Source: Solenopsis invicta (lineage: Eukaryota > Arthropoda > Insecta > Hymenoptera > Formicidae). Taken from it: 64,000 bases of DNA. The stretch lies in assembly GCF_016802725.1 (NCBI RefSeq), contig NC_052669.1, positions 4,083,501-4,147,500 on the forward strand, in the 5' to 3' direction. Numbering within the stretch: the stretch's first letter is position 1; each line of letters opens with the position of its first letter. Positions 21,960-34,235 of this stretch are shown in pieces. The notes below the pieces were generated by a model. That model had not been told where the DNA came from and did not search any database. It was given only the letters and a program-made list of their open reading frames with translations. A program made the position numbers and the translations under genes.

Positions 21960-22022
<63 letters not shown>
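21960..22022. repeat. (TG)n microsatellite
   Basis: About 31 uninterrupted TG units, followed shortly by a brief TA run. Noncoding. Confidence 0.95.
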
Positions 22023-22025
<3 letters not shown>

Positions 22026-22603
22026 CATATATATATATATGTCACCATTTGCATCTAAAAAGAGATAACCTGAAACATTGAATGTTTATGGATAAAAGTA
22101 AATAAGTTGCATCATTAACATTGTTATAACAATATATTAGATAAAAATGTATACAAATAAATCAAATTTTTACATAAACGTACCATAAGCAAAATCAGGT
22201 CAACAGTCTGAGATGTTTTGCTTTCAACGATGAATGTAGGTTAGTGAAACCTTTAAACCGTTATTTATACCGCGTGATTCTTCCCAAATTAAAATACAAT
22301 AAATATACTCCCTAAGAAGGAACATAATTTTAAGAAGAAACATAATTGAAAAATTTATTATACTACTCGAAATAATATTTATTAAATTTTAAACTTTAAA
22401 ATAGCCTAAAATATGTATTTATAATGTTCTCTTTTAATATTTTTCAGTGCTAGTAGCAATACTAAAATATATGTACGTGATATCTAGTTAACAAATTTTT
22501 AATAAATAATTAAAGAAATTTTTACATTTTATTTATATATAATCTTTTATATTAGAGTTAGTAATAATCTGCATTTCTGATTTATTTATATATCTTATCT
22601 CTG

Positions 22604-22912
22604 TACTCTCTAAATCAGAGTTATCATCACTAAAAGAATAGTGAACAGTCTAATTTCAGTGTTACGTTTAATTATATTAATCGGTGATATATAAATATAT
22701 AAATATATCTGTTTGATATACATATACTACAATTATCAATAACATACGTACTGTCTTTCAGTGACAATATTCTGATTGACATAATTCTGATCAGTGAAAG
22801 TATCCCCCTCTTAAGCGGAATTATTGAAAGACAGTGAATAGTCACTTATGATCATAATTAAGAATAGAACTGCAAGTCAGAAAGATTTCACTGATTCTGA
22901 TTTAGAGAGTAG
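22604..22912. mobile_element. MITE with ACTCTCTAAATC ends, copy 1
   Basis: The terminal inverted repeat is TACTCTCTAAATCAGA at the left and its reverse complement TCTGATTTAGAGAGTA at the right. Internal inverted copies of TTCAGTGA and of GACAGT-like words are present. A second, diverged member with the same ends lies at 41281-41541. Both contain a CTTAAG(A/C)GG core motif and repeated TCACTGAAAG-like words. Confidence 0.7.
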
Positions 22913-23824
22913 TTTATTTTTATCTTAGCAAAAACCTTCATTCCCAATGTATAATAAGATTATATAAGTATAAATTAATATATTAACTTCCATTGCCGTG
23001 CGTTTATTTTTATTACTAGTATTCTTGTTTGAAACATTATTTTGTCCAAAACCCTTTTTTTTCTACAAAATGACAATAGATCTTAAAATAAATTTTTTTG
23101 AGTTTAGCTTACAATGTTTCTTTAAAAAAAATGTCACGAATAATTGTGTATATACTTTGTTTATATATAATACATACTTTGATGATCTATTCCCCATTAT
23201 CTTTAACAAACGAATAATCACGATGTATCAATCTAAACTAAGATTTTACATCAGCCAATAATTAAAATATTAACATAAATTTATATTGTGAACTTCAAAC
23301 AGAATTGAAAAATGTTTTCTTAGTTACTATGATGATATTATACATTCTAAATAATGCTTTAAATAACGCTAATATTTTCGAGAGAAAGAAGACAAGGAAT
23401 CGAAACTAAAAAGATATTATTATTGGAAAACTTTACATCAAACATATTATGATAATTTACACTTACAGAGTTAATTATATAATCAACTATTGAAATTCAT
23501 GTTCAATAAAAAAAATTTCTTTAAAGTTGTAAATGTATTTATTAGTTAACGTTCATTTTCAAAAATTCGAGAGAAACAAGAAGATTAAGCAAATTATTAA
23601 CGCGTGTAAAAAGAACGTAGAATATGAAAAGAGAATATATGAAGTGATATTGTACACGGCGAAAGCTTCCATTGACGTACGTGCTCTCCATTCTTACATG
23701 AAAACGAAAGACATGCAGACATTATGATTCCAAATTGAGAGAATTCACGTTTATGCCACGTGTACTGAATGGGACCGGGGCGATGGTAACAGTGCGACAG
23801 TGAAAGAAGAACTTTCTTCGTAAC
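22913..23824. other. Spacer between the JHAMT array and the protease cluster
   Basis: AT-rich. Open frames at 22998-23261 and 23533-23727 lack recognisable motifs, starts or splice context. GC content rises from about 23640 toward the first protease promoter. Nothing firmly assigned. Confidence 0.5.
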
Positions 23825-23856
23825 CATAAAGACCGGCTGGCTCTCGGTCGATCAGT
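23825..23856 (+). promoter_or_regulatory. Putative core promoter of serine protease 1
   Basis: CATAAAG at 23825-23831 is followed about 29 bp later by TCAGT (23852-23856), the arthropod initiator. This would give a 5' leader of about 270 nt before the start codon at 24126. Confidence 0.4.
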
Positions 23857-24125
23857 TCGACTTCTTTGTGGAACTACGGTGAAAGCGTACACGAGCAACG
23901 GTGATCTTCAGTGAAGCCAGAATCCGCAGCTTCTCTGTAAAATTCGACGACGCTGGAGAACAAAATTGTGGCCGAATGTTCATACGAGCTCAATATAATG
24001 CATGTCGTCGAGTGGAATCGTGGAATCCAGCAAAACACGTGGTGTACGGTGCTGTATCAATGAAAGGAAAAATACATCTGTGATTCAGAACATTTGTGCA
24101 TTTCGTGAACGAGATAAATGGGAAA

Positions 24126-26821
24126 ATGCTTTTATACGTGTCCTGTAACAAGTTCTCGATCTTAATCCTGATTATGACATTTTTTAATTTAATATCAATT
24201 AAAGGCTATGGGCTTCATCAAGAGATTTTGATGGCTCCAGCTTCTACTACAGTGAGTACACTGATTTGAGATTCCTAAACAAAGTTAACTTACGAAATAA
24301 AAGAATATTGAAATACTTTTCTATATCAAATTTAAATTATTAAATTATAGCGATATATAATAATTATATATTACTAATTATTTATTTATGATTATTAGAA
24401 ATAATTAGAAAATGTCTCTTTTTTAAATAATATTTTCACTCTAATTTATTGTATAAGTATCGTTGAATAATTTATGAATTATTGTCAATTCTAAATAATG
24501 CTTTAATTTCAGAGTTTAACAAGCTATGTTATGCAATCCATTGAATGAGATGTAAAATGTGTGTTTTTAATAACGGTTGTGTTTTAAGTAACGTTGAATA
24601 ATTTTGATAATAATTTTAATGAATTATTGCCAATTCTAAATAATGCTCTTAATTTCAGAATTTAACGAGCTATGTTATACAATCCACTTAATGAGATATA
24701 AGATGTGCGTTTTAAGTAACGATTATAATCAATCAACATTAAAAAATTCGTGTGTAAATATTACGTGCACGCAACGCTTGCGCGCACGAGATATTTAGTC
24801 AGTGTCAGTGCTGAAGATAATTTAACAGCTAGGCCTTGACCCATTATTCCGATCATGGTTACTTTCTCTCATCGTTTATGTCGTATTTGCAGTGGAAAGT
24901 GAGCGCACTTGAATGGCACTGGTTAATTGCATTTTCTTTCAGGAAAATTCTTTGAATAATTCGCGAACTCGTACCGGAAAGTTTTTGTTCGATGAAATAT
25001 TCGGTATCGGCATTATCGATACTAGTGATTCGGACGAAGAAAAACAAAGAAACTGCACGTGCGGTAAGAATTTCTTTTAAAAATTAGTTGTTTTATCGTC
25101 TATTATGATTATTAATTATTTTATAGAATATAAAAGCTTTTCTGTAATATGTAACTTACAGTTAAATTGTTACATTTCTACCTATGTAGCCTTTTTTTAA
25201 TTATCTTTTTTCGTCATAGAAATAATAACTAATCTGTTTGTTTAAATTTAATATTTTTAAATTCAAATTTTTATTCTATTTAAATATTGATATTAATTTT
25301 AGAATGCGGTTTATCTAATCAAGAGAATCGAATAGTGGGTGGACGTCCTACAACACCGTATAAGTATCCTTGGATTGCGAGGCTAGTGTATGATGGTCGT
25401 TTTCACTGTGGTGCTAGTTTACTTAACAATGATTATGTAATTACTGCTGCTCACTGTGTACGGAAGTATGTCTCTACTCAATATTTTATAGATAATGTAA
25501 TCGTTAAACTAGAATGTAAAAAAAAAAATAATTACAATAATATAATAAAATAGAATATAATAAAAGTGTCAAAAAATTGTTACAAGCCATATTGTGCGAC
25601 AATCATTAAGTATCTTGAAATTTCAACATAATTTTAAATATTTAATTTAAAATTAATATTTTAAGTAATTTGAAATATTTTAAAGGTGCTTCATTCGTAT
25701 AATGTTTTTGGTAGATGTACAATATATCATATAATGTATTATAACGACTTTTTCATTGATATTTTTATGTTAGTTTGAAACGATCGAAAATTCGAGTGGT
25801 ACTCGGTGATCACGATCAACAAGTAACTACTGATGGAATTGCTATTATGAGAGCAGTGAGTCTTGTTATACGTCATAGGAATTTCGATATGAATTCTTAC
25901 AATCATGACGTAGCCTTATTAAAATTACGCAAGTCCGTGAAATTTTCAAGGAAGGTTCGACCGATTTGTCTACCGCAACCAGGTATTAAGCATTGAACTA
26001 ATCAATCATGATCTTTCTTAATTAAATATTATATTCTTAAAATGTTAATGCAGGAACCGATCCTGCGGGAAAAGAGGGGACAGTAGTAGGATGGGGTCGT
26101 ACTTCGGAAGGAGGCATGTTACCTGCAAAAGTACAGGAAGTGCAAGTCCCTATTTATAGTTTGACACAATGTCGAAAAATGAAATATCGAGCAAATCGAA
26201 TTACCGAAAATATGATTTGCGCTGGTCGAGGTAGCCAGGACTCTTGTCAAGGAGACAGTGGCGGTCCTCTTCTCGTTCAAGAAGCCGATAAGCTTGAAAT
26301 AGCAGGTAAAACATTTACATTTTATTGTAAAATTCTCAAAAAATCTAAAAATTTAGCAGAATACAGATCTGAAAATAATTTTTCTTTATAAACTAACCAC
26401 ATCAAAATAATTATGTAGAATGCTCAAATTTCTTACTAAAAATTCAAAACTTTTTGTAATATTGCTCATCATGTTTCAACTCCTCTAACTATTTCAATAG
26501 TTTGACAAAATTTATTTTTATTTTCTTCTGTCTATCTTTTTAATAGTAATTACACTTGCTTTGTTTCTTATTAATTGCGTAAACACGTTACATATATTTC
26601 CAGATAATTTTATATTTACACAGATGTGACAGTTCACAGAAACTACTTAGCTATCGGAATATTTTCACGTAAGATTTATATGTTAAACTTATCTAACAGG
26701 TATAGTATCGTGGGGTGTAGGCTGTGGTAGACCAGGTTATCCCGGAGTTTACACAAGAGTAACCCGATATCTCAATTGGATCAATGCAAACATGAAAGAA
26801 GGCTGTATATGCACCAATTGA
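24126..26821 (+). CDS. Trypsin-like serine protease 1, secreted
   Basis: Exons are 24126-24251, 24943-25063, 25303-25465, 25774-25982, 26054-26305 and 26700-26821, giving 330 aa. The start chosen gives a hydrophobic leader (FSILILIMTFFNLI). A propeptide of about 60 residues ends in a CTCECG motif and the activation site NR/IVGG (Ile about 93). The triad is His133 in TAAHC, Asp182 in HDVALL and Ser275 in GDSGGP. Asp269, six residues before Ser, predicts cleavage after Arg/Lys. The C-terminus ends GCICTN, so CxC motifs occur at both ends. It is the first of four tandem family members. No CLIP domain is visible. Intron 1 contains a roughly 130 bp tandem duplication. Confidence 0.88.
24455..24720. 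repeat. Tandem duplication in intron 1 of protease 1
   Basis: Two adjacent copies of about 130 bp share CAATTCTAAATAATGCT, ATTTCAGA(G/A)TTTAAC and GAGCTATGTTAT-type blocks in the same order. They are diverged by substitutions and small indels. Confidence 0.65.
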
Positions 26822-28295
26822 AGACCTGCTTTCACCTTCGCTTTGTATATAAAATTTCACATATTACGGTTGTAATTAATCTCTGCGACGAGCAGAGTCA
26901 AAGTTTTACATTATTATTCATAAACGACTTATTTAGAAACTGAGTACAATTTTTTCCTGAATATTGATTTATTAAATATAGTTCCTTGTAAAAAGGCCAT
27001 TGTTATTGTAATTAGCTATTGCTTATGTAAATGTGTGGAATACATATGTAAAAAAATCTAATTTAAATAGAATTATAAGCACAATTATATATGCTTAGCT
27101 CGCTTCACACGTTTCTATCACCTTCAACCGCACGAATAGCGGTCGAACGTTTCCGGAATAATCAGCAACCAGTAACGGTTCACAGTCAAACCGGGCTAAA
27201 GTTGACGTATGCAAATGCATTTCACATGCAATAGCGTCTTTGTATGCACAAGTAGTAATTTGTACATAATAGAAGGTAATGTAATTTACCTTAATCAATT
27301 ACTGATATTACCTATTATGTGTATGTAATACGTGTGCTAGTGCATTATAAGATAATATAAATGCGCAAGAAATTAAAAATATGTTAACATAAAAATCAAA
27401 TATACTTTAAACAATAGATCACTGTATAGTTTGCTAACGCAATCTACTCTACGTACTCTTGTAAAAATAATTAAAATTGTGGACATGGGTAAAACAATCT
27501 TATTAATATTATACTTTATATATTTCTGTTTATAAACAATCATTATTTATTTACTAATCAAAATTGTAATTCTACAATGTACCTGTATACGTAACATTAA
27601 ATAAATCTAAATATACGTAATCTTTTTATGTGATCTTTTTAAATTTAATATTAAAATATAATAAATGCACTTACTGTTGCCAAACTCAACACAACTGTAT
27701 GTGATTTTAATTAATAATATTGACGATAAAGAAAAGTCGTTATGTACAAAGTTGTACTCTTTTTAAAATTCCTGTATAATTTACTAGAAATATAAATTGG
27801 TGATTTATAATAACAGTGATGCGCTTGCCAAACCTGATTCTTAAACCAAAACTAGTTCTAAAAAGTAATGCGGCATTAGTGCGATAGGAATCAGCAAAAT
27901 CTTCACTATAAATTTTGGTCAAAAATGAAAATAACAGAATTTAATGAGAATACTAATAGGACTACTTTTCTTCTTTCAAAACTGGTCGACGAAGTGTTCA
28001 TTAGTAACAAATCGTTCGTGAAACGTGCCTGCCAAACGGTACCAGATGACACACCGAATGCGTATGCGCATATAATAAAATAAACATGAGCTTTATATAC
28101 CTTCTCTTTCTGTACTCTCTTTTATTACATTATACATTCACACAATATGTTGGGATGCATTGCAAAATTGAACAAAAATTCTTTCATTAAATTTGCATAA
28201 AAATTATTGTTTTAAGAAGCACATTTTGGAATATATCTTTTCTTATCATATTATTTATTAAAAAATACTTTTTATTTTATACTGAAAAAAATATT

Positions 28296-28343
<48 letters not shown>

Positions 28344-28974
28344 AAATTATATATTTATGTATTGAATAATTAATCTAAACACTTTTATTAAAATTTCTTT
28401 CATTATATACATAAACGTTTGTAATATATTTAAAGATTAACGAGACAATTAGTATTAAAGATAACGTTATTTTACATGTTGCTTTATTAAAATAATTAAT
28501 AAACTACTTATAGTGCTATAACATTGAATGACAAAATATAAAAATGTTATTTTTGCACTTTAATTGATGCAAAAATTTACAGAGACGATTAAAAAATATA
28601 TAGGTGACAACATCGAAACAACTATCTGGATATAATAATTTCTCGTGGCCCTGATGACGGTCAATAACAGTCACCCGTAATTCGACCCTGAACATGAACG
28701 TGAACTGGTCAGGTACCGGCCGGCTGGCTGTGCCCGCCTTCCCTTCCGGAATAGCAATTACCTCTTCGACCTCTCAGTCCTCCATAGTCGGCGTAGGACG
28801 CCGGTGATAGTCGTTCTCAGTCAGGGACATGTCCATGACTCGTTCCTGACGGTGCCCGTGTGGCAATTCTTTCAATCAAATATATTCATAAAAATTTTAT
28901 TAAAGTTGAAAGTTAATTTTATTAAAGTTGAAAGTTTAATTATCAGCAACAGTTACTTACTCAGATCGCAGAAC
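26822..28974. other. Intergenic region between proteases 1 and 2
   Basis: AT-rich with no recognised gene. It contains a TA microsatellite (28299-28339). A GC-richer segment (about 28640-28860) precedes protease 2 and holds a TCAGT initiator-like word at 28817-28821, without a clear TATA box. Confidence 0.5.
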
Positions 28975-31900
28975 ATGAAGCCTTTGTGTTACTTAATTTT
29001 ATTACCCATTCTGCTTGCGACAACGAAGGAATATCAGGTAAGACGTACTTTGCTTGTGAATATTTTTTTTTTCAAAAACAACTAATTTCCTTGCATGGCA
29101 TATATTACTCCTACATGTGTGTGTCAAAAGATATGTTAAAAAACTTTCTGAAATGTACGGAAATTTCCTTAATAGAAGCAGCTTTTAAAATAAATTAGTC
29201 AATTTAGAAGTTATTAATAAAACAATTACAAGGTATAAGATTTAACAAAATGCTTATTATAATTTGAAGCGTTTTGACAGCTACCGAAGAAAAAAGAAGT
29301 ACGTAAAAATTGGGTGAAAAATTATAACAATAATTTTTCTCAAAATTATATAATGCACCTTAACAATTTTTTACATTAATTTATATTTATTGTTCTTTAT
29401 AAGTATAATTTATTTGTAAGTAAAATATTTACATACCTTTTATTGATGTCTCTCATAAAACAAATATAATTATTAATTAGGTTTACTGAAACATTATTTA
29501 ATAAAAATCATTAAATAATCTATTTTAATTTGTTAGGTCGGAACATTCAACCAGAAAATGAAGAATTTCTTTGGACTTTTTGGTAATAAACCACCTTACT
29601 CCACTGATTCACCTGCGCCCTGCTATTGTAGTGTGTACTTTAATATCCATTTCTTGTTGAGTTATATTTTTATAAGGAATAGTATCGTAAAAGACAACCT
29701 AGAGAAAATGTATTATACCTCGATCATTACAATCTAGGTTGTGGGTTACGGAACGAAGAAAGTCGCATAGTTGGAGGTCAAACGACGAGTATGAATGAGT
29801 TTCCATGGATGGCTAGATTATCGTACTTGAATAAATTTTATTGTGGAGGTACACTTATAAATGATCGCTACGTCCTCACAGCCGCACATTGCGTAAAGGG
29901 GTAGGTATGGTTCATAAATATTATATATATAAAGATAAAATTAGTATCAAAATCTAATCTTAATTTTTGCTACGTAACTTTTTTCTTTAAAGTTTTATTT
30001 GTTAATGCTTACATATTTTCTTTATTGAAATATTCGTAACACTTTAGCAAAAGCATCATATAATGATATAATAAAAAACACAAAATTTAATAACCGTTAA
30101 ATAAATATTAAAATTATTTAATAATAAAATAATATTAAATCTTAACAAGAAAAGTATATTTATTTTTTTGGCATAAATAAAATTATTGGAAGTACGCGTT
30201 CTCAATAGTTTTAGTCATGGAAATATTAAAAGTACGTATAAAATCGCCACTGTTCGTGCTGTTGGCATCATCTACTCGATACGCAAACAGGTCAAACTTC
30301 ATATTTGCATCCTCGATTAATGTCACGCTATAAGGAAAACTTTTAGTGCCGTTAACCCCTCTAGATCGAAACGAAGGAATGCTAAATTATTTCACTGTTG
30401 ACAATGGCATTTTTAATTATCTGTAAATAGAATCTGTCATTTTAAAGTTGCTTGTCCATGTATATGTATTTTGACAATGTAAACAACATAACATGAACAT
30501 CGTGTTTAAAAAGTTTAGTTACATTTAATATATAGCAAATGAGAAAAAAAAGAAAAATCATTAAAAGTAGAAGTTTGAAGTATGTTTTGATCAATATAAC
30601 ATTCATTGCAAATATTATCTTCTTTGCATATTTTTTCTTAAACGTAAAATTTACAAACTATTTATAAATTTATTAGTAATATAACATTTTTTTTAAATAA
30701 GTCATTAAAAACAGTTTAAATTTCAAAGATTATGACTGATGTAGAAATTTTAGATCTTACGAATTAAGTCAATAAAAGAATAATTTAATTATTACTAAAT
30801 AAATTGAATTAAAGAACTTTCTCTTACTGTAGAATTCATTTATTTTAACTAAGTTTCCCCATTGCAATTTTATTCGCCAGACGAATGTGATCAGTTCTTC
30901 TAGTCTTATTTTCAGATTCATGTGGTTCATGATCAAGGTTACTTTTGGGGAGCACGATAGATGTACGGAGAAAGGACCGGAAACTAGATATGTGGTACGC
31001 GTTATGACGGGTGATTTTAGCTTCCTAAATTTTGAAAATGATATTGCTCTGCTTCGCCTTAATGAAAGGGTACCATTAAGTGATACGATACGGCCAATAT
31101 GCTTACCGACAATATTGGGTAAGTGCATTCTTTCTTCTTTTCATGAGGGTGTGATAAGATGATAATAACAAAGTCTGGTAAAAATATTTTTATGAAAATC
31201 AAATTACCATTATGTGAATATATTTAACGACGTAATAAAATAACAATTTTAATGATAAAAATTATAATTTAAATTTATAATTTTTATGATTAAAAATTTT
31301 ATCAGTTATAATTAAAAATATTTTTGTATATATATGTATGCATATATGTATATATTAAAAAAATTAACTTTTATAATGAACAAACAACACACATTTTTTT
31401 ACATATTATAACATGCTTCATGGTTAATTTCTTTTTACGTGTGATAAATGAAGTTGTAGTACATTTTACTAAAAGCACGTGCCCATTATAAGACTATTAA
31501 TATGTCGAATGCATTATCGATATTCACTTTTGACACTCAATTTCAGATCTGATCGATATTACAATAATATAATATTTGCGATTATTAATTTTGGCTAGTG
31601 TGATTTTCCATAAAACATAAAATTGAATAATATTGCGCGAACTGCAACTAGCCGTCATGTTTATTATGCGACGATTACGCGATAGCAGAGTCATAAATTA
31701 GTCAATATACGGGTACCTATTCTCAGTTGTAATGCACTGTCGCGACGCACATATAACTGCGTAATATTGAAGATTTCTCTGAAATCGAGGACTTGAATTT
31801 GCATTTCGAATGCATGCAATAATCTTTCCTGAATTCGTTAACGCGACATGACATGGTACACTTACATGCCCTGTTTACTGGCATGTAGCATATTCGCAAT

Positions 31901-32813
31901 AATAAGGCGTATAATAATAATAAATTTATACACCAAAATTTTTCTTTTAGCGAGTTTTTTGTAATTCTATTTTACTACAATGTTGGTTACTTTTAATTAA
32001 ATTTACGCCAATATATAAATATTATAAAAATATATATATTTAAATTTAATCAAGATTATCCAGAAAAAACGTCAAAAACAATTTGCTAATTATTCTTATA
32101 GAATTATTATTATTGCCGCAATTAGTCGTCTCAATTAATTATTTTTCATAATACAGAATTACTTTTTAGATAACGAATACGTAGGAGAAAAGGCAATCGT
32201 GTCAGGTTGGGGTACATTAAAAGAGGATGGCAAACCGTCCTGTCTTCTCCAGGAAGTTGAAGTTCCAGTCATGAGTCTTCAGGATTGTCGTAATACCAGC
32301 TACAGTGCTCGAATGATTTCAGACAATATGTTATGCGCGGGTTATCTTGAAGGAGAAAAAGATTCATGCCAGGTAATGCTCACCACAATATTTATATGCA
32401 ATAAATTAAAAATTAAAAATTGAAAAATGTAAATAAAAAAATTAAAAAATATATATAACAAATATTATTAATACATGCAGAAGAAGTGCATTTAATTTAA
32501 AGAATTTATTACATTAAATATTACTACATTTTAGGTTTAAACATTTTTTACATGCACGACTTTTAGAATAAAATTTAATAATATTCTGAATCAGATGTGC
32601 GAGCAATAAGAGGAATTTTTTGCATTATAGGGAGACAGTGGTGGACCCTTGATAACAGAGCGCGAAGATAAAAAATACGAAATTATCGGTGTGGTGTCCT
32701 GGGGTAACGGATGCGCAAGACCTGGTTACCCAGGTGTATATACAAGAGTTACACGGTACATGGATTGGATTTTAAAAAATTCAAAGGACGGCTGTTTCTG
32801 TGAACATAATTGA
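28975..32813 (+). CDS. Trypsin-like serine protease 2, secreted
   Basis: Exons are 28975-29037, 29537-29630, 29738-29900, 30916-31118, 32170-32372 and 32631-32813, giving 302 aa. The N-terminus is a signal peptide (LCYLILLPILLATT). A short propeptide contains PCYCSCG and the activation site SR/IVGG (Ile63). The triad is His103 (TAAHC), Asp149 (NDIALL) and Ser245 (GDSGGP). Asp239 marks trypsin-type specificity. The tail ends GCFCEHN. The intron that splits the last coding region in proteases 1, 3 and 4 is absent here, so the Ser195 motif and C-terminus share one exon. Confidence 0.88.
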
Positions 32814-34172
32814 TTATTATTTACGACAATTCTTAATGGGAAAAATAATAAAAAGAACAAGATGATTTTTATGTACGTATAAGACTTTTGAATTCTCATG
32901 CTATGTACCTCAGGATGTATATGACATTTTCGTCACAGTTTCTTTATGCATAATTTATAATTTACATATTTTCTAAATTTTTGAAGTTGCGCCGTCAGAT
33001 GTAAAATTAATAAACTTAAATTGCTCAAACACACAATCTGAATTTTCATATGATATAGTTTTCTAATACTTTATTATATTTATTAGTGTACACAACCTCT
33101 TGTTTGTTCAACAATACAGCAGCAATAAGTAAACAAATAGAGACAATATTATAAAATTACGAATAGATAAAATGTTACGATGTCACTACAGTATTTGTTA
33201 TATTGTCAAACATATTTGCAGAAATAATACTATACAATACAACATTTACGATATAATATCTTTTACTATTATCGAAAAAATAGCCAAAGGCTGAATACTT
33301 AATTCTGTTGCCAAGGAAATTAACAATAGTGAGATTAAGATTATAGATTTAAGCTACTAGTGTCATACCCTTTTAAAAAAAATGTTTAATGTTGTAATAC
33401 TTCATAAAAAAATGTAATAAACATTTGCATAAATTAGATTAAATGCTGTTTTACCTATATATTTCTTAGAATGCAATTTATCATATTTGGCGATTTGTAA
33501 TGATTCTTTTACATTATTACATATTGCTGCCAATTTTATTAAAAGTAAATAATACAAGACAAATAGATATTATTTTAAAAATGACAATTTTTGTATTTTA
33601 CACGATATGCAATCATCAAAAAAAATATATGTATATATATATTTACATTAATGTAATAGAAAAATATTTTACATATTGTATGGAATAGAACAATCATGTA
33701 TCTGATTTCCAGATATTTTACATATATTTATTACAGTATTTGTAAAAGAAATATTTTTAACAATATCAGATAGCTAAAAATTTCAATTATATTTACAAAA
33801 TAATTATAATAATTACAAATTTTAATAAAAAATATATTATTAAGTAGTAGTATGAAAGTTATTGTAAACGTTTAATTTGCATTATTTGTTGCTAAAATTT
33901 CGTTGCTTAAAAATATATTCGCAAATTTTCAAATGTCAAAAGTATCAAATAAATTTCATTGATATTAAATGACACATTGACATTGCGATGCTGAGAAACG
34001 TCTAACGGGACCGGCGAACCGGTTACCAATCGGCTTCACCGGCCAAAATGAAATATAAAAAACGAAATGAATACCACAGTAGAATCGACAAGCTTGAGCA
34101 TAAACGTGAACGTATGGGATATATTGAGTTTACATTCTTGAGAGTGTCCCAGGATGCGGGCGATGGTCCCGC
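32814..34172. other. Intergenic region between proteases 2 and 3
   Basis: AT-rich. No gene, repeat or RNA recognised. The last 200 bases are GC-richer and belong to the promoter side of gene 3. Confidence 0.5.
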
Positions 34173-34208
34173 TATACGACACAAACCAGTTATTTAAGTG
34201 AGACCAGT
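34173..34208 (+). promoter_or_regulatory. Core promoter of serine protease homolog 3
   Basis: TATACGA at 34173 is followed at 33 bp by CCAGTATCGCCTCG, which resembles the initiator of gene 4 (TCAGTAATCGCCTCG). This would leave a 30 nt leader before the start codon at 34236. Confidence 0.5.
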
Positions 34209-34235
34209 ATCGCCTCGACTACAGACAGAAAAGTC

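Noticed and set aside
22998..23261. Hydrophobic 87-codon + strand frame
   Set aside because: AT-driven Phe/Leu/Ile composition, no recognisable family, no splice or promoter context.
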